DNA of 64,000 bases from Iamia sp963728655. Its GTDB lineage: Bacteria; Actinomycetota; Acidimicrobiia; Acidimicrobiales; Iamiaceae. The notes under the pieces are model-generated. The model worked only from the letters and a program-made list of their open reading frames with translations, had not been told where the DNA came from and did no database searches. Within the stretch, counting starts at the first letter, position 1, and every line of letters starts with the position of its first letter. The DNA is taken from the NCBI GenBank assembly GCA_963728655.1, contig CAVSLD010000002.1, forward strand, positions 806,001 through 870,000, written 5' to 3'. Made by a program: the position numbers and the translations under genes. Positions 16,441 to 25,288 of this stretch are shown here, one piece after another.

Positions 16441-18639
16441 ATGCGTGCAACCTTCTTCACGGCCGTCGCCGCGGCCGCCCTCCTCACCCTCCCGGCCGTG
16501 CGGGACGAGCCCCTCTCCGGTGCCGTCTGGCTGGTGGCCCTGGGCCTCGCGGGGGCAGGCGCCGTCAGCCGCCGACCCCAGCTCGTGCGGGTCGCGGCGC
16601 CGGTGGCGGGGGTCCTGTGGCTCCAGGTCGCCTTCTTCCCGCTCCCGTCGGGCCAGTGGGCCTTCGGGCTGGTCCTGGGCCTCATGGGGTCGTTGGTCGC
16701 CCTGGGCATGGCGCTGGTCTACCGGGCCAACCGGGTGCTCAACTTCGCCCAGGCCGAGCTGGGCACCGCGCCCACCGTCCTCGTCGTCGGGCTCATCACC
16801 TTCAGCGGGCTGAGCTGGTGGCTGGCGGTGCCGGTGGGCCTGGCCGCCGCCGTGGTGCTCGGCATCGTGGTCGAGCTGGTCGTGATCCGGCGCTTCACCC
16901 GGGCCCCGCGCCTCATCCTCATGGTGGCGACCATCGGGCTGTCGCAGCTGCTGACCTTCGTGTCGATCATCCTGCCCCGGCTCTGGGGCCAGAACCTCGT
17001 CGACCAGGACATCGACGTCCCCATCGACGTGCGCCTGTCCGACGGGCCGCCCGCCCTCACCGGAGACCACGTGCTGGCCCTGGTCGTCGTGCCGCTCGTC
17101 GTGGCCGCCCTGGCCGCCTTCATCCGCTTCACCGACGTGGGCGTGGCCATCCGGGCCTCGGCCGACAGCGGCGACCGGGCCGCCCTGCTGGGCATCCCGG
17201 TGCGCCGCCTGCAGACCGTGGTCTGGTGCCTGGCCACCGTCCTCAGCTTCGTCGGCGTGCTGCTGCGGGCCGGGGTCGTCGGCCTCCCCGTGGCCGCCAC
17301 CCTCAGCTTCGGCGCCCTCCTCTCGGCCCTGGCCGCGCTGGTGCTGGGTGACCTCACCGACCTGGTGGCGGTGGGTGCCTCCGCCGTCGCCCTCGGCCTC
17401 TTGGAGCAGGGCGTGCTCTACAACGCCTCCGACGGCCTGGTGGCCGTGGTCTTCGGGGGCGTCATCGTCGTGGGGATGCTGGTGCGGCGCCTCGGGTCGA
17501 CCCGCGCTGCGTCCGATGCCACCGCCACCTGGCGGGCGGCCGACGAGGTGCGACCGATCCCGGCCGAGCTGCGGCGCCTGTCCGAGGTGCGCGCCGCGCG
17601 CGCCGGCCTCCTGGCCCTGGTCGCCGCGGCGGTCCTCGTGTTCCCGTTGCTCGTGTCGCCCAGCATCCAGCTCCGAGGTGTGTTCATCGCCTGCTTCGTG
17701 CTCATCGCCGCGTCGGTGGTCGTCCTCACCGGATGGGCCGGGCAGGTGTCGCTGGGGCAGATGTCGTTCGTGGCCGTCGGGGCCGCGGTCGGTGCCCAGG
17801 CCACCGGGGGATGGGGCCTCGACCTGTCCCTCGCCCTGGTGATGGCGGGCGCGGCCGGTGCCCTCGCCGCCGTGGTCGTCGGCCTCCCTGCGCTGCGGCT
17901 GCGCGGCCCGTTCCTCGCCGTCACCACCCTCGCCTTCGCCCTGGCCTCGAGCCGCTACCTGCTCAACCGGAGCCGCAACCGCTTCCTCTACGCCGACACC
18001 CTCGATCGCCCCCAGCTCTTCGCCCTCATCGACACCACCAGCCAGCGCACGCTGTACTACGTGGCCGTCACCATCGCCGCCCTCGGCCTGGTGGCGGTGC
18101 ACAACGTGCGGGCCAGCCGGACCGGCCGGGTGCTGCTCGCCCTCCGCGACAACGAGTCCGGTGCCTCCGCCTACGGCGTGGCCGTCGTGCGGGCCAAGCT
18201 CTCCGCCTTCGCCCTGTCCGGCTTCGTCGCCGCGGTGGCCGGCTGCGTCTACGTCCACGCCCTGCTCGGCCTGAGCGAGCAGCCCTACGCCCCCGAGGTC
18301 AGCTTCAACGTCTTCACCGCAGCGGTGGTCGGTGGCCTGGGCTCCCTGGGCGGCGGCGTCCTGGGGGCGCTGTTCCTCTACGGGGGGCGCTGGTTCCTGC
18401 CCCCGGACTGGCAGCTGCTGCCCTCGGCCCTCGGCGTCCTCGTGGTGCTCACCTTCCTCCCCGGGGGACTCGGCGAGCTGGTGTTCCGGGGCCGCGACGC
18501 ACTGCTGCGGAAGGTGGCCGAGCGACGGGGGCTGGTGGTCCCGAGCCTCGTCGCCGACGTCCGCACCGAGGTCGACGCCGACGAGGTGCCCCCGCTGGTC
18601 GACGCGGCCGAGCACGTGCCCGAGGAGCTGGTCCCGTGA
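16441..18639 (+). CDS. fused branched-chain amino acid ABC permease (LivH-LivM)
   Basis: A 732-residue membrane protein joining the two permease subunits usually encoded separately. Residues about 70-350 are LivH-like (GMALVYRANRVLNFAQAELG, then FTDVGVAIRASADSGDRAALLGI), and residues about 400-700 are LivM-like (LRLRGPFLAVTTLAFALA, then SGFVAAVAGCVYVHALLGL). Together with the downstream ATPase fusion and binding protein it would import branched-chain amino acids or related amides. The stop overlaps the next start as GTGA, so translation is coupled. Natural LivHM fusions are known; the linker here (about residues 350-400) is charged and cytoplasmic. Confidence 0.92.
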   Translation: MRATFFTAVAAAALLTLPAVRDEPLSGAVWLVALGLAGAGAVSRRPQLVRVAAPVAGVLWLQVAFFPLPSGQWAFGLVLGLMGSLVALGMALVYRANRVLNFAQAELGTAPTVLVVGLITFSGLSWWLAVPVGLAAAVVLGIVVELVVIRRFTRAPRLILMVATIGLSQLLTFVSIILPRLWGQNLVDQDIDVPIDVRLSDGPPALTGDHVLALVVVPLVVAALAAFIRFTDVGVAIRASADSGDRAALLGIPVRRLQTVVWCLATVLSFVGVLLRAGVVGLPVAATLSFGALLSALAALVLGDLTDLVAVGASAVALGLLEQGVLYNASDGLVAVVFGGVIVVGMLVRRLGSTRAASDATATWRAADEVRPIPAELRRLSEVRAARAGLLALVAAAVLVFPLLVSPSIQLRGVFIACFVLIAASVVVLTGWAGQVSLGQMSFVAVGAAVGAQATGGWGLDLSLALVMAGAAGALAAVVVGLPALRLRGPFLAVTTLAFALASSRYLLNRSRNRFLYADTLDRPQLFALIDTTSQRTLYYVAVTIAALGLVAVHNVRASRTGRVLLALRDNESGASAYGVAVVRAKLSAFALSGFVAAVAGCVYVHALLGLSEQPYAPEVSFNVFTAAVVGGLGSLGGGVLGALFLYGGRWFLPPDWQLLPSALGVLVVLTFLPGGLGELVFRGRDALLRKVAERRGLVVPSLVADVRTEVDADEVPPLVDAAEHVPEELVP

Positions 18640-21600
18640 CCGACCCGACGGGCCCCGCGGGAGCGGTGGACGAGCCCGCCGACGGCGGCACCCCGGGCCC
18701 AGGGGCCGACGGCGACGCCGCGGTGGTCGCCGCCGCGGCCGACGTCGAGGCGGACCTCGGCACCCCCACCACCTGGCTGCGCCGGCGCCTCACCGACGGC
18801 GCCCCGGTGATGCCCCTGCTGATCCTCTTCGGGCTGAACCTCACCGATGAGCTCGACCGCAGCGCCTTCGGCATCCTCCTGCCCAACATCCGCGACGACT
18901 TCGACCTCAGCAACTCCGGCATCCTCGGCCTCGTCGCCCTCTCCGCCGCCGCCGCCCTGCTGCTGACCGTGCCCATCGCCTCCTGGGCCGACCGCGGCAA
19001 CCGGGTGCGCATCGCCCTGCTGGGCGCGGCGGCATGGGCGTTCTTCTCCCTCGGCACCGGGCTGGCCTTCACCGCCTGGGTGCTGGTGGCGATGCGGTCG
19101 GGGTCGTCGATCGGCCAGGCCGTCAACTTCCCCACCCACAACTCGCTGCTCTCGGACTACTACAAGCCCGAGCTCCGCCCCCGCGTGTACTCGTTGCACC
19201 GCTCGGCCAACGCCTTCGGGATCGTGCTGGGCGCGGTGCTCGGCGCCGGGCTGGCCCAGCTGGCCGGCTGGCGCACGCCGTTCTTCGTCTTCGCCATCCC
19301 CACCGCCCTGCTGGTGGTCCTCGGCCTGCGCCTGCGCGACCCCGGCCGGGGGCACCACGAGCGGGCCGCCATGGGCGCCGACGCCGACCTGCTGGGCGTC
19401 GACGAGCCCCCGCCGTCGTTCGCCGAGGCCTACCGGATGGTGTGGACCATCAACAGCCTGCGACGGATCTTCGTCGCCCTGCCGTTCCTGGCCGCGTCCA
19501 TCGCCGGCTTCGTGTCCATCTCCTCGATCCTCTACGAGCAGGTGTGGGGCCTCGACGAGGTGCAGCGCTCGTGGGTCCTCATCCCCGTGCAGCTGGTCGA
19601 GCTGGCCGGGCTCGCCCTCGGCGCCCGCATCGGGATGCGGGCCCTCGCCAAGGGCCCGAGCCACGTGTTCCGGTTCATCGGGCTGGCGTCGTTCCTCGCC
19701 GCCGCCCTGTCGATCGTGCTGGCCACCGCACCCCGCCTGTGGGTGGCCATCGTGGCCAACGCCCTCATCGTCGCCTGCCTGGCCATCGTGGGCCCCGGCG
19801 TGCTCTCCAGCCTGTCGCTGGCGATCCCACCGCGGGCCCGGTCCATCGGCTTCTCGATCGGTGCCCTGTTCGTGCTCCCCGGCCTGTTGGTGCTGCCGGT
19901 CATCGGCTGGATCGGCGACGCCCACGGCTTCCGCTGGGGCATCGTCGTGATCGCGCCGATCTACGTGCTGGGGGGTGTCCTCATCTCCTCGGTCGGCTCG
20001 GTCATCGACGGCGACGTGCACCAGGTGTGGGCCGGCGCCGCGGCCCGGGCCGAGCTTCTGCGCGAGCGGCGGGCCGGGCGCCAGAAGCTCCTGCTCGTGC
20101 GGGGCCTCGACGTCCGCTACGGCGACATCCGCATCCTCTTCGGCGTCGACGTCGAGGTGGAGGAGGGCGAGGTGGTGGCCCTGCTCGGCACCAACGGCGC
20201 CGGCAAGTCCACCCTGCTCAACGCCATCTCCGGCGTGGTCCCGGCCAGCCGGGGCGCGGTGATCTTCGACGGGCGCGACATCACCCACGCCCCGCCCGAG
20301 GAGATCGCCATCCTCGGCATCGGCCAGGTGCCCGGGGGCAAGGGCACCTTCCCGAGCCTCACGGTGGCCGAGAACCTCCGGGTCGCGGGCTGGATGGCCC
20401 GCAAGGACCCGAGGGCGCTGGCCTCGCGCCGGGCGCGGGTCGACGCCATGTTCCCGGTGCTGGTGGATCGGCGCGACGACGTGGCCGCCAACCTCTCCGG
20501 CGGCCAGCAGCAGATGCTGGCGCTCTCGATGGCGTTCCTCACCCGGCCCAAGCTCCTCGTGATCGACGAGCTCTCGCTCGGCCTCGCCCCGGTGGTGGTG
20601 GAACAGCTCCTCGAGGTGGTGCGGGCCCTGCGCGACGAGGGCACCACGATCCTGCTGGTCGAGCAGTCGGTCAACGTGGCCCTGTCGGTCGCCGACCGGG
20701 CCTACTTCCTGGAGAAGGGCGAGGTCCGCTTCGACGGACCCACCTCCGAGCTGCTGGAGCGGCCCGACGTGCTCCGCTCGGTGTTCCTCGAGGGTGCGTC
20801 CAAGGGCCTGGCCGAGGCCGCCCCACCCTCGACGAACGGCCGGGGGGACGGGACCGGCCCGACGCCCGTCGCCCGGGGCCTGGGCGTGGCCGGCGGCGAC
20901 GACGGCACCCCGGACGACGACGAGGTCCTGCAGCTGGCCGCGGCCACGGCCTCGCCGCTGCTCCAGGGGGCGCAGGGCCGCGAGGGCCCCGGCGGTCCGG
21001 GGCTCACCGCGCGCGACCTCTCGGTGCGCTTCGGCGGCGTGGTCGCCGTGTCCGGCGTGTCGCTCGACCTGGCACCGGGAGAGGTGCTCGGGCTGATCGG
21101 TCCCAACGGGGCGGGGAAGACCACGCTGATCGACCTGCTCTCGGGCCACACCCCGGCCGACGCCGGCACCGTCGCCCTCGGCGACCGCGACCTCACCGGC
21201 CTCGGCGCCGGGGCCCGCGCCCGGGCCGGGATGGGCCGCTCCTTCCAGGACTCCCGCCTCTTCCCGTCGCTCACGGTGGAGGAGGCCATCGCCGTGGCCC
21301 TCGACCGCTGGGTGCCGGTGCGCGACCCGCTCAACGCCGCCCTGCGCACCCCGCCGCTGGTGACCAGCGAGGCCGCGGTCGCGGCCGAGGTGGCCCAGCT
21401 GGTCGACCTCCTGGGCCTCGACGCCTTCCGCAGCAAGTTCGTGGGCGAGCTCTCCACCGGGTCGCGCCGCATCGTCGACCTGGCGTGCGTGCTGGCCCAC
21501 CGCCCCGACGTCGTGCTCCTCGACGAGCCGTCGTCGGGCATCGCCCAGCGCGAGGCCGAGGCCCTCGGCCCCCTGCTGCTGCGCATCCGCGACGCCCTCG

Positions 21601-21812
21601 GCGCGAGCCTGGTGGTGATCGAGCACGACATGGGCCTCATCACCACGGTGTCGGACCGCCTGGTGGCCCTCGACCAGGGCCGGGTCGTCACCACCGGCCC
21701 GCCGGCCGAGGTCCTGGCCCACCCGCAGGTGGTGGCGTCCTACCTCGGCACCGACGACGCCGTCCTGGCCCGCTCGGGGCCGGCCCGCGACCACCGCGAG
21801 GATGGTTCCTGA
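18636..21812 (+). CDS. MFS transporter fused to two Liv-type ABC ATPases
   Basis: A single open frame of 1058 residues. Residues about 55-470 form a 12-helix MFS carrier (LTDELDRSAFGILLPNIRDDF, then SWADRGNRVRIALLG as motif A). Residues about 485-720 form a LivF-like ATPase (Walker A GTNGAGKST near 518, LSGGQQQM near 620, LLVIDELSLGLAP near 640). After an acidic linker, residues about 790-1040 form a LivG-like ATPase (GPNGAGKTT near 823, a degenerate signature LSTGSRR near 939, VVLLDEPSSGIA near 960). It overlaps the permease gene by four bases. It probably supplies both ATPases of the Liv importer; what the MFS half adds is unknown. No frameshift is evident across the junctions. Confidence 0.9.
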   Translation: MTDPTGPAGAVDEPADGGTPGPGADGDAAVVAAAADVEADLGTPTTWLRRRLTDGAPVMPLLILFGLNLTDELDRSAFGILLPNIRDDFDLSNSGILGLVALSAAAALLLTVPIASWADRGNRVRIALLGAAAWAFFSLGTGLAFTAWVLVAMRSGSSIGQAVNFPTHNSLLSDYYKPELRPRVYSLHRSANAFGIVLGAVLGAGLAQLAGWRTPFFVFAIPTALLVVLGLRLRDPGRGHHERAAMGADADLLGVDEPPPSFAEAYRMVWTINSLRRIFVALPFLAASIAGFVSISSILYEQVWGLDEVQRSWVLIPVQLVELAGLALGARIGMRALAKGPSHVFRFIGLASFLAAALSIVLATAPRLWVAIVANALIVACLAIVGPGVLSSLSLAIPPRARSIGFSIGALFVLPGLLVLPVIGWIGDAHGFRWGIVVIAPIYVLGGVLISSVGSVIDGDVHQVWAGAAARAELLRERRAGRQKLLLVRGLDVRYGDIRILFGVDVEVEEGEVVALLGTNGAGKSTLLNAISGVVPASRGAVIFDGRDITHAPPEEIAILGIGQVPGGKGTFPSLTVAENLRVAGWMARKDPRALASRRARVDAMFPVLVDRRDDVAANLSGGQQQMLALSMAFLTRPKLLVIDELSLGLAPVVVEQLLEVVRALRDEGTTILLVEQSVNVALSVADRAYFLEKGEVRFDGPTSELLERPDVLRSVFLEGASKGLAEAAPPSTNGRGDGTGPTPVARGLGVAGGDDGTPDDDEVLQLAAATASPLLQGAQGREGPGGPGLTARDLSVRFGGVVAVSGVSLDLAPGEVLGLIGPNGAGKTTLIDLLSGHTPADAGTVALGDRDLTGLGAGARARAGMGRSFQDSRLFPSLTVEEAIAVALDRWVPVRDPLNAALRTPPLVTSEAAVAAEVAQLVDLLGLDAFRSKFVGELSTGSRRIVDLACVLAHRPDVVLLDEPSSGIAQREAEALGPLLLRIRDALGASLVVIEHDMGLITTVSDRLVALDQGRVVTTGPPAEVLAHPQVVASYLGTDDAVLARSGPARDHREDGS

Positions 21813-21929
21813 CATGGTGTCAGCACCTTCGCCGCGCCGGACCGCCGTCGCGACGGATCCTGGCCGCCTCGCCCGGACGGCACCGTCGTCCTCCACCTCC
21901 CGCCCACACCGCCCCCACGGAGGCGCCTG

Positions 21930-23648
21930 ATGGTCTCCCCGCTCCCTGACCGACCCCGGCCGCTGGTCCGGTTCGGCCCCCTCGCGCTCGTCATCGCGGT
22001 CCTCCTGGTGGTGGCCGTGGTGGCCAGCGTCAAGGGCTCGCCGCCCGAGGGCACCGAGACGGCGGCCGGCCCGGTGGGGGCCGGCGGGCCCGAGGGCAGC
22101 GACCCCACCGCCAACCCCGACCTGCCCGTGTACTTCGCCGACGCCGACGAGGCCGGCGAGGCCGGCGACCACGAGTGGGGCAACTGCGACGTCATCACCG
22201 GTCGGGTGAAGCTGCCCAGCATCTACGCCCCGCCGTGCGTCCCCGTCTACGACGGCGACAACGGCGGCGCCACCTCCACCGGCGTCACGGCCGACTCCAT
22301 CAAGGTCGTCTTCTACCAACCGCCGCCGGGCAACGACATCCAGGCCGCCCTCTCCGGCCTCCTCGACGACGAGGAGGTGCAGGCCCGCACCCGCGACGCC
22401 TACATCGAGATGCTGAGCGACGTGTTCGAGACCTACGGCCGCACCATCGACGTCGAGGTCCTGGTCGGCTCCGGGGCCAGCGACGACGAGTCGGCCGCGG
22501 TGGCCGACGCCATCCGGATCGCGGAGGAGATCAAGCCCTTCGCCGTGGTCGGCGGCCCGGCCCTCACCGACGCCTTCGCCGACACCCTCGCCGACCGCCA
22601 GACCCTCTGCATCGGCTGCGGGTTGTCCGTGCCCGACTCCAAGTACCAGGAGAACGCTCCCTACATGTGGGGCAACCTGCCCACCCCGGAGCAGTTCCTG
22701 CGCAACTTCGGCGACTTCACGGTGCGCCGCATGTTCGGGCGCAAGGCCGAGTTCGCCGGGCCCGAGCTGCGGGACCGCGAGCGCGTCTTCGGCACCATCA
22801 ACTTCGAGCAGGACCCGCCCGTGTTCACCGCCGTGGGCGACGAGATCCGCAAGAGGGGCGAGCTCCGGGGCTACGAGGCCGCGGTGAGCGAGACCTACCT
22901 GCTCGACATCCCCAAGCTGCCCGAGCGGGCTGCCGCCATCATCGCCCGCATGAAGGCGGCCGGGGTCACCACCATCAGCTTCCTGGGCGACCCGATCATG
23001 CCCAGCTACCTCACCCAGGCGGCCACGCGGGAGGACTACTACCCCGAGTGGGTGGTGGCCGGCACGGTGCTCACCGACACCACCACCCTGGGCCGCACCT
23101 ACGACCCGGCCCAGTGGACCCACGCCTTCGGCGTCTCGAACCTGGCCGGCCGCCAGCCCCTCGACCACCAGGAGCAGTGGCGCCTGCACGAGTGGTACTT
23201 CGGTGAGCCGCCCGAGGCCAGCCTGACCAGCGGCGTGATCTACCCGGCGGTGCAGCAGCTGATGCTCGGGATCCACATGGCCGGTCCGGACCTGAGCCCC
23301 GAGACGTTCCAGGGCGGCATGTTCAGCTACCCGCCCAGCGGCGGGGGCCCCACCACCCCGCAGGTGTCCTACGGCAACCAGGGGATCTTCCCCGACCCCG
23401 ACTACCTGGCCGTCGACGACGTGGCCGAGATCTGGTGGGACGCCGAGGCGACCGGACCCGACGAGCAGGGCAAGAGCGAGCAGCCGGGCATGTGGCGCTA
23501 CGGCAACCGCGGCCTCCGCATCCTCCCCGGACGGATGCAGAACGGCCCGCCGGTGGCCCACGACCCGGCCACCTCGCCCGCGCTGTTCACCGAGACGCCC
23601 CCCGAGGACACCTACCCCGAGTACCCGTCGCCGGCCGGCGGCGGCTGA
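21930..23648 (+). CDS. branched-chain amino acid type ABC substrate-binding protein
   Basis: A 572-residue periplasmic-binding-fold protein, third gene of the Liv operon. It has an N-terminal membrane anchor (about residues 15-35, LALVIAVLLVVAVVASV) rather than a lipobox, so it is probably tethered by a helix. The receptor-ligand-binding fold starts at TSTGVTADSIKVVFYQ (near residue 110) and continues through AFAVVGGPALTDAFADTLA-like strands. It is longer than classical LivK (about 370), with an extra C-terminal region containing YGNRGLRILPGRMQ and a Pro-rich end. The ligand cannot be told from sequence. A gap of 117 bases separates it from the MFS-ATPase gene. Confidence 0.85.
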   Translation: MVSPLPDRPRPLVRFGPLALVIAVLLVVAVVASVKGSPPEGTETAAGPVGAGGPEGSDPTANPDLPVYFADADEAGEAGDHEWGNCDVITGRVKLPSIYAPPCVPVYDGDNGGATSTGVTADSIKVVFYQPPPGNDIQAALSGLLDDEEVQARTRDAYIEMLSDVFETYGRTIDVEVLVGSGASDDESAAVADAIRIAEEIKPFAVVGGPALTDAFADTLADRQTLCIGCGLSVPDSKYQENAPYMWGNLPTPEQFLRNFGDFTVRRMFGRKAEFAGPELRDRERVFGTINFEQDPPVFTAVGDEIRKRGELRGYEAAVSETYLLDIPKLPERAAAIIARMKAAGVTTISFLGDPIMPSYLTQAATREDYYPEWVVAGTVLTDTTTLGRTYDPAQWTHAFGVSNLAGRQPLDHQEQWRLHEWYFGEPPEASLTSGVIYPAVQQLMLGIHMAGPDLSPETFQGGMFSYPPSGGGPTTPQVSYGNQGIFPDPDYLAVDDVAEIWWDAEATGPDEQGKSEQPGMWRYGNRGLRILPGRMQNGPPVAHDPATSPALFTETPPEDTYPEYPSPAGGG

Positions 23649-23670
23649 GGGGGCTGGTCTCCGGGCCGGT

Positions 23671-23685
23671 CCGGCTCGGAGCCGG
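23671..23685 (+). terminator. short hairpin after Liv operon
   Basis: CCGGC (23671-23675) and GCCGG (23681-23685) pair around TCGGA, about 25 bases after the stop of the binding-protein gene. There is no T run, so the call is weak. Confidence 0.3.
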
Positions 23686-23796
23686 CTCTCCGGACGCCCG
23701 ACGTCCGCGCCTGCTCCCGCATCGGCGACCAGCCGTGCGGCTCCCTCCACGCGACCGGTCGCCGGTCCGCCGGGGAGGTCTGGTAGACCCACGGCC

Positions 23797-24381
23797 ATGT
23801 CTCCCGCCGCCTCCCCCGAAGCCGCCGTCCGCCGCTACCTCCAGTGGCTGGAGGACCCGGCCTCCCTGGTCGACGCCGACGCGGTGGCCCACGCCGAGGC
23901 CGCGGTGGCCGCCGCCGGCGACCCGCTCGAGCGCCTGCACGCCCTGGCCGACCTCGAGCACGCCCGCGAGGCCGACGCCGACGCCGTCACCGAGGACTTC
24001 GTGGCCCACGCCCGGGGCTACGCCGAGTCCGAGTCGATCCCCGCCGCCGCCTTCCAGGCCTCCGGCGTCCCCGACGACGTGCTGCGCCGGGCCGGCTTCG
24101 AGGTCGGCGGCCGCCGTCGGCGCTCGTCGGGCTCGCGGTCCCGGGGCGGGGGTGGGAGCCGGGCACCCAAGGTGTCGATCGAGGAGCTGAAGGCGGCCAC
24201 CCTGCGCCTGCCCAAGCAGTTCACCCTGGCCGACGTGGCCACCGAGGCCGGCGGCGGCTCGCCCCAGACGGTGCGCAAGGCGGTCGACGAGATGATCGCC
24301 GAGGGCAAGGCCCGCAGCCTGGGGCCCAAGCAGGACCACCACGGCCGGGGTCGGGCCCCGACGCTGTACGAGCTGGTCTGA
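23797..24381 (+). CDS. conserved hypothetical protein with winged-helix-like C-terminus
   Basis: A 194-residue soluble protein. The N-terminal half is helical (VRRYLQWLEDPASLVDADAV...ALADLEHAREADADAV), a basic Gly/Ser/Arg linker (RRRRSSGSRSRGGGGSR) follows at about 105-122, and the C-terminal FTLADVATEAGGGSPQTVRK resembles a winged-helix DNA-binding motif. The basic linker between two folded parts fits a nucleic-acid-binding protein. A perfect 12-base palindrome GCGACCGGTCGC (23751-23762) lies upstream of the start and could be its own operator. Function unknown. Confidence 0.7.
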   Translation: MSPAASPEAAVRRYLQWLEDPASLVDADAVAHAEAAVAAAGDPLERLHALADLEHAREADADAVTEDFVAHARGYAESESIPAAAFQASGVPDDVLRRAGFEVGGRRRRSSGSRSRGGGGSRAPKVSIEELKAATLRLPKQFTLADVATEAGGGSPQTVRKAVDEMIAEGKARSLGPKQDHHGRGRAPTLYELV

Positions 24382-24390
24382 GCGGCTCGC

Positions 24391-24732
24391 TCAGGCGGGG
24401 GGCGGACCGGCCGGCGGCGGCACCGGCGGAGGCGCGGGCTGGTCGCCCTCGCGTCGGCTGGCCACGACGAGCAGGCCCCCGCCGACCACGACACCGAGGC
24501 CGACGGCGAGCGCGGCGTAGGGCAGGCGGTCGGCCGAGACGTCCTCGCACAGGTCGATGAGGCGCTGGCCGTTGGGGTCGGGGTCCTCCTGCTGGGAGAT
24601 GACCCGCAGGAGCGGCGGCCCGCACGAGGCGTCGTTCTCGGCGCCGAAGACCTCGACGCTCACCGGGATCATGGCGTAGAGGAACCCGATCGCCAGACCG
24701 AGCACGAGCACGAGGATCCCAGCCACCTTCAC
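24391..24732 (-). CDS. hypothetical small membrane protein
   Basis: A 113-residue protein with two hydrophobic helices (about residues 4-24 and 72-95). The loop between them has two Cys (DASCGPPLLRV and LIDLCEDV) that would be outside the membrane and could form a disulfide. The tail is Pro-rich (PAPPPVPPPAGPPPA). GTG 24732 is chosen since the hydrophobic segment begins directly after it. It is convergent with the gene upstream and lies next to ssrA. Confidence 0.6.
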   Translation of the reverse strand: MKVAGILVLVLGLAIGFLYAMIPVSVEVFGAENDASCGPPLLRVISQQEDPDPNGQRLIDLCEDVSADRLPYAALAVGLGVVVGGGLLVVASRREGDQPAPPPVPPPAGPPPA

Positions 24733-24807
24733 GGGAGGGGACCCTAGGGGGTCGGCCCCCCTGGGTGAGGGAGGCGGGTCGGCGGTGGGCGGGCGCAGGG
24801 GCCCGAG

Positions 24808-25189
24808 TGGAGCTGGGGGGAATCGAACCCCCGTCCGCCAAGCGATCACCGACCGCGCTACGACCGTTCCCGAGACTGCACCTCTACGGCTGGTGCGCCC
24901 CCGGGTGGGCTGCCCTCGCGGGCACCGGCTCGTCTTTCCGAGCGGTCAGCGGTCTTTCCCTGCGGTCAGCGGTCTCTCCCGCCGTCCACCACGACTCCTG
25001 TTGCCGGGCTGTCGTGGTCAGGCCCCGCGTGCCATTGCTGGTCGCTGTGTCTCTCAGATCACCTGATGTTGGTCAGGCGGCGAGAGCGTAATCGCCATCG
25101 GCGGTTACTTGTGTGCCCTGTTTAAGGAGTCTGAGCAACTCCGGTCGCACGATGGGGTCACAGACTCGACGTCGAAACCGGTCAGCCCC
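24808..25189 (-). ncRNA. ssrA: transfer-messenger RNA (tmRNA)
   Basis: One-piece tmRNA of 382 bases on the minus strand. The 5' end GGGGCTGACCGGTTTCGAC pairs with the 3' acceptor CAGCTCC, followed by discriminator A. The T arm GGGGG-TTCGATT-CCCCC is intact, and CCA is not encoded (the next bases are CTC). The tag reading frame lies at 25073-25102: after AAGTAACC the resume codon GCC begins ADGDYALAA and ends at TGA. It works with SmpB (gene at 28479-28967) to rescue stalled ribosomes. A TACACT hexamer (25245-25250, minus strand) could be the promoter, giving a leader of about 50 bases to be removed. Confidence 0.95.
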
Positions 25190-25221
25190 GTGTGCTGGTG
25201 TGGGATGTCAAGGAACCAGCG

Positions 25222-25236
25222 GCCCGCAGGGCGGGC
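25222..25236 (-). terminator. possible hairpin after acyl-CoA ligase gene
   Basis: GCCCGC and GCGGGC (25222-25227 and 25231-25236) pair around a three-base loop, 53 to 67 bases past the stop of the AMP-binding gene. It also lies inside the presumed ssrA leader, so its role is uncertain. Confidence 0.3.
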
Positions 25237-25288
25237 GAACCCCCAGTGTAGGGCGCTCGGGTCCCGTCGACGCCCGGAGATCGGGGCG

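Noticed and set aside
24733..25288. ssrA as an integration site with an inserted element
   Set aside because: No integrase, no duplicated ssrA 3' end and no base-composition change are seen on either side.
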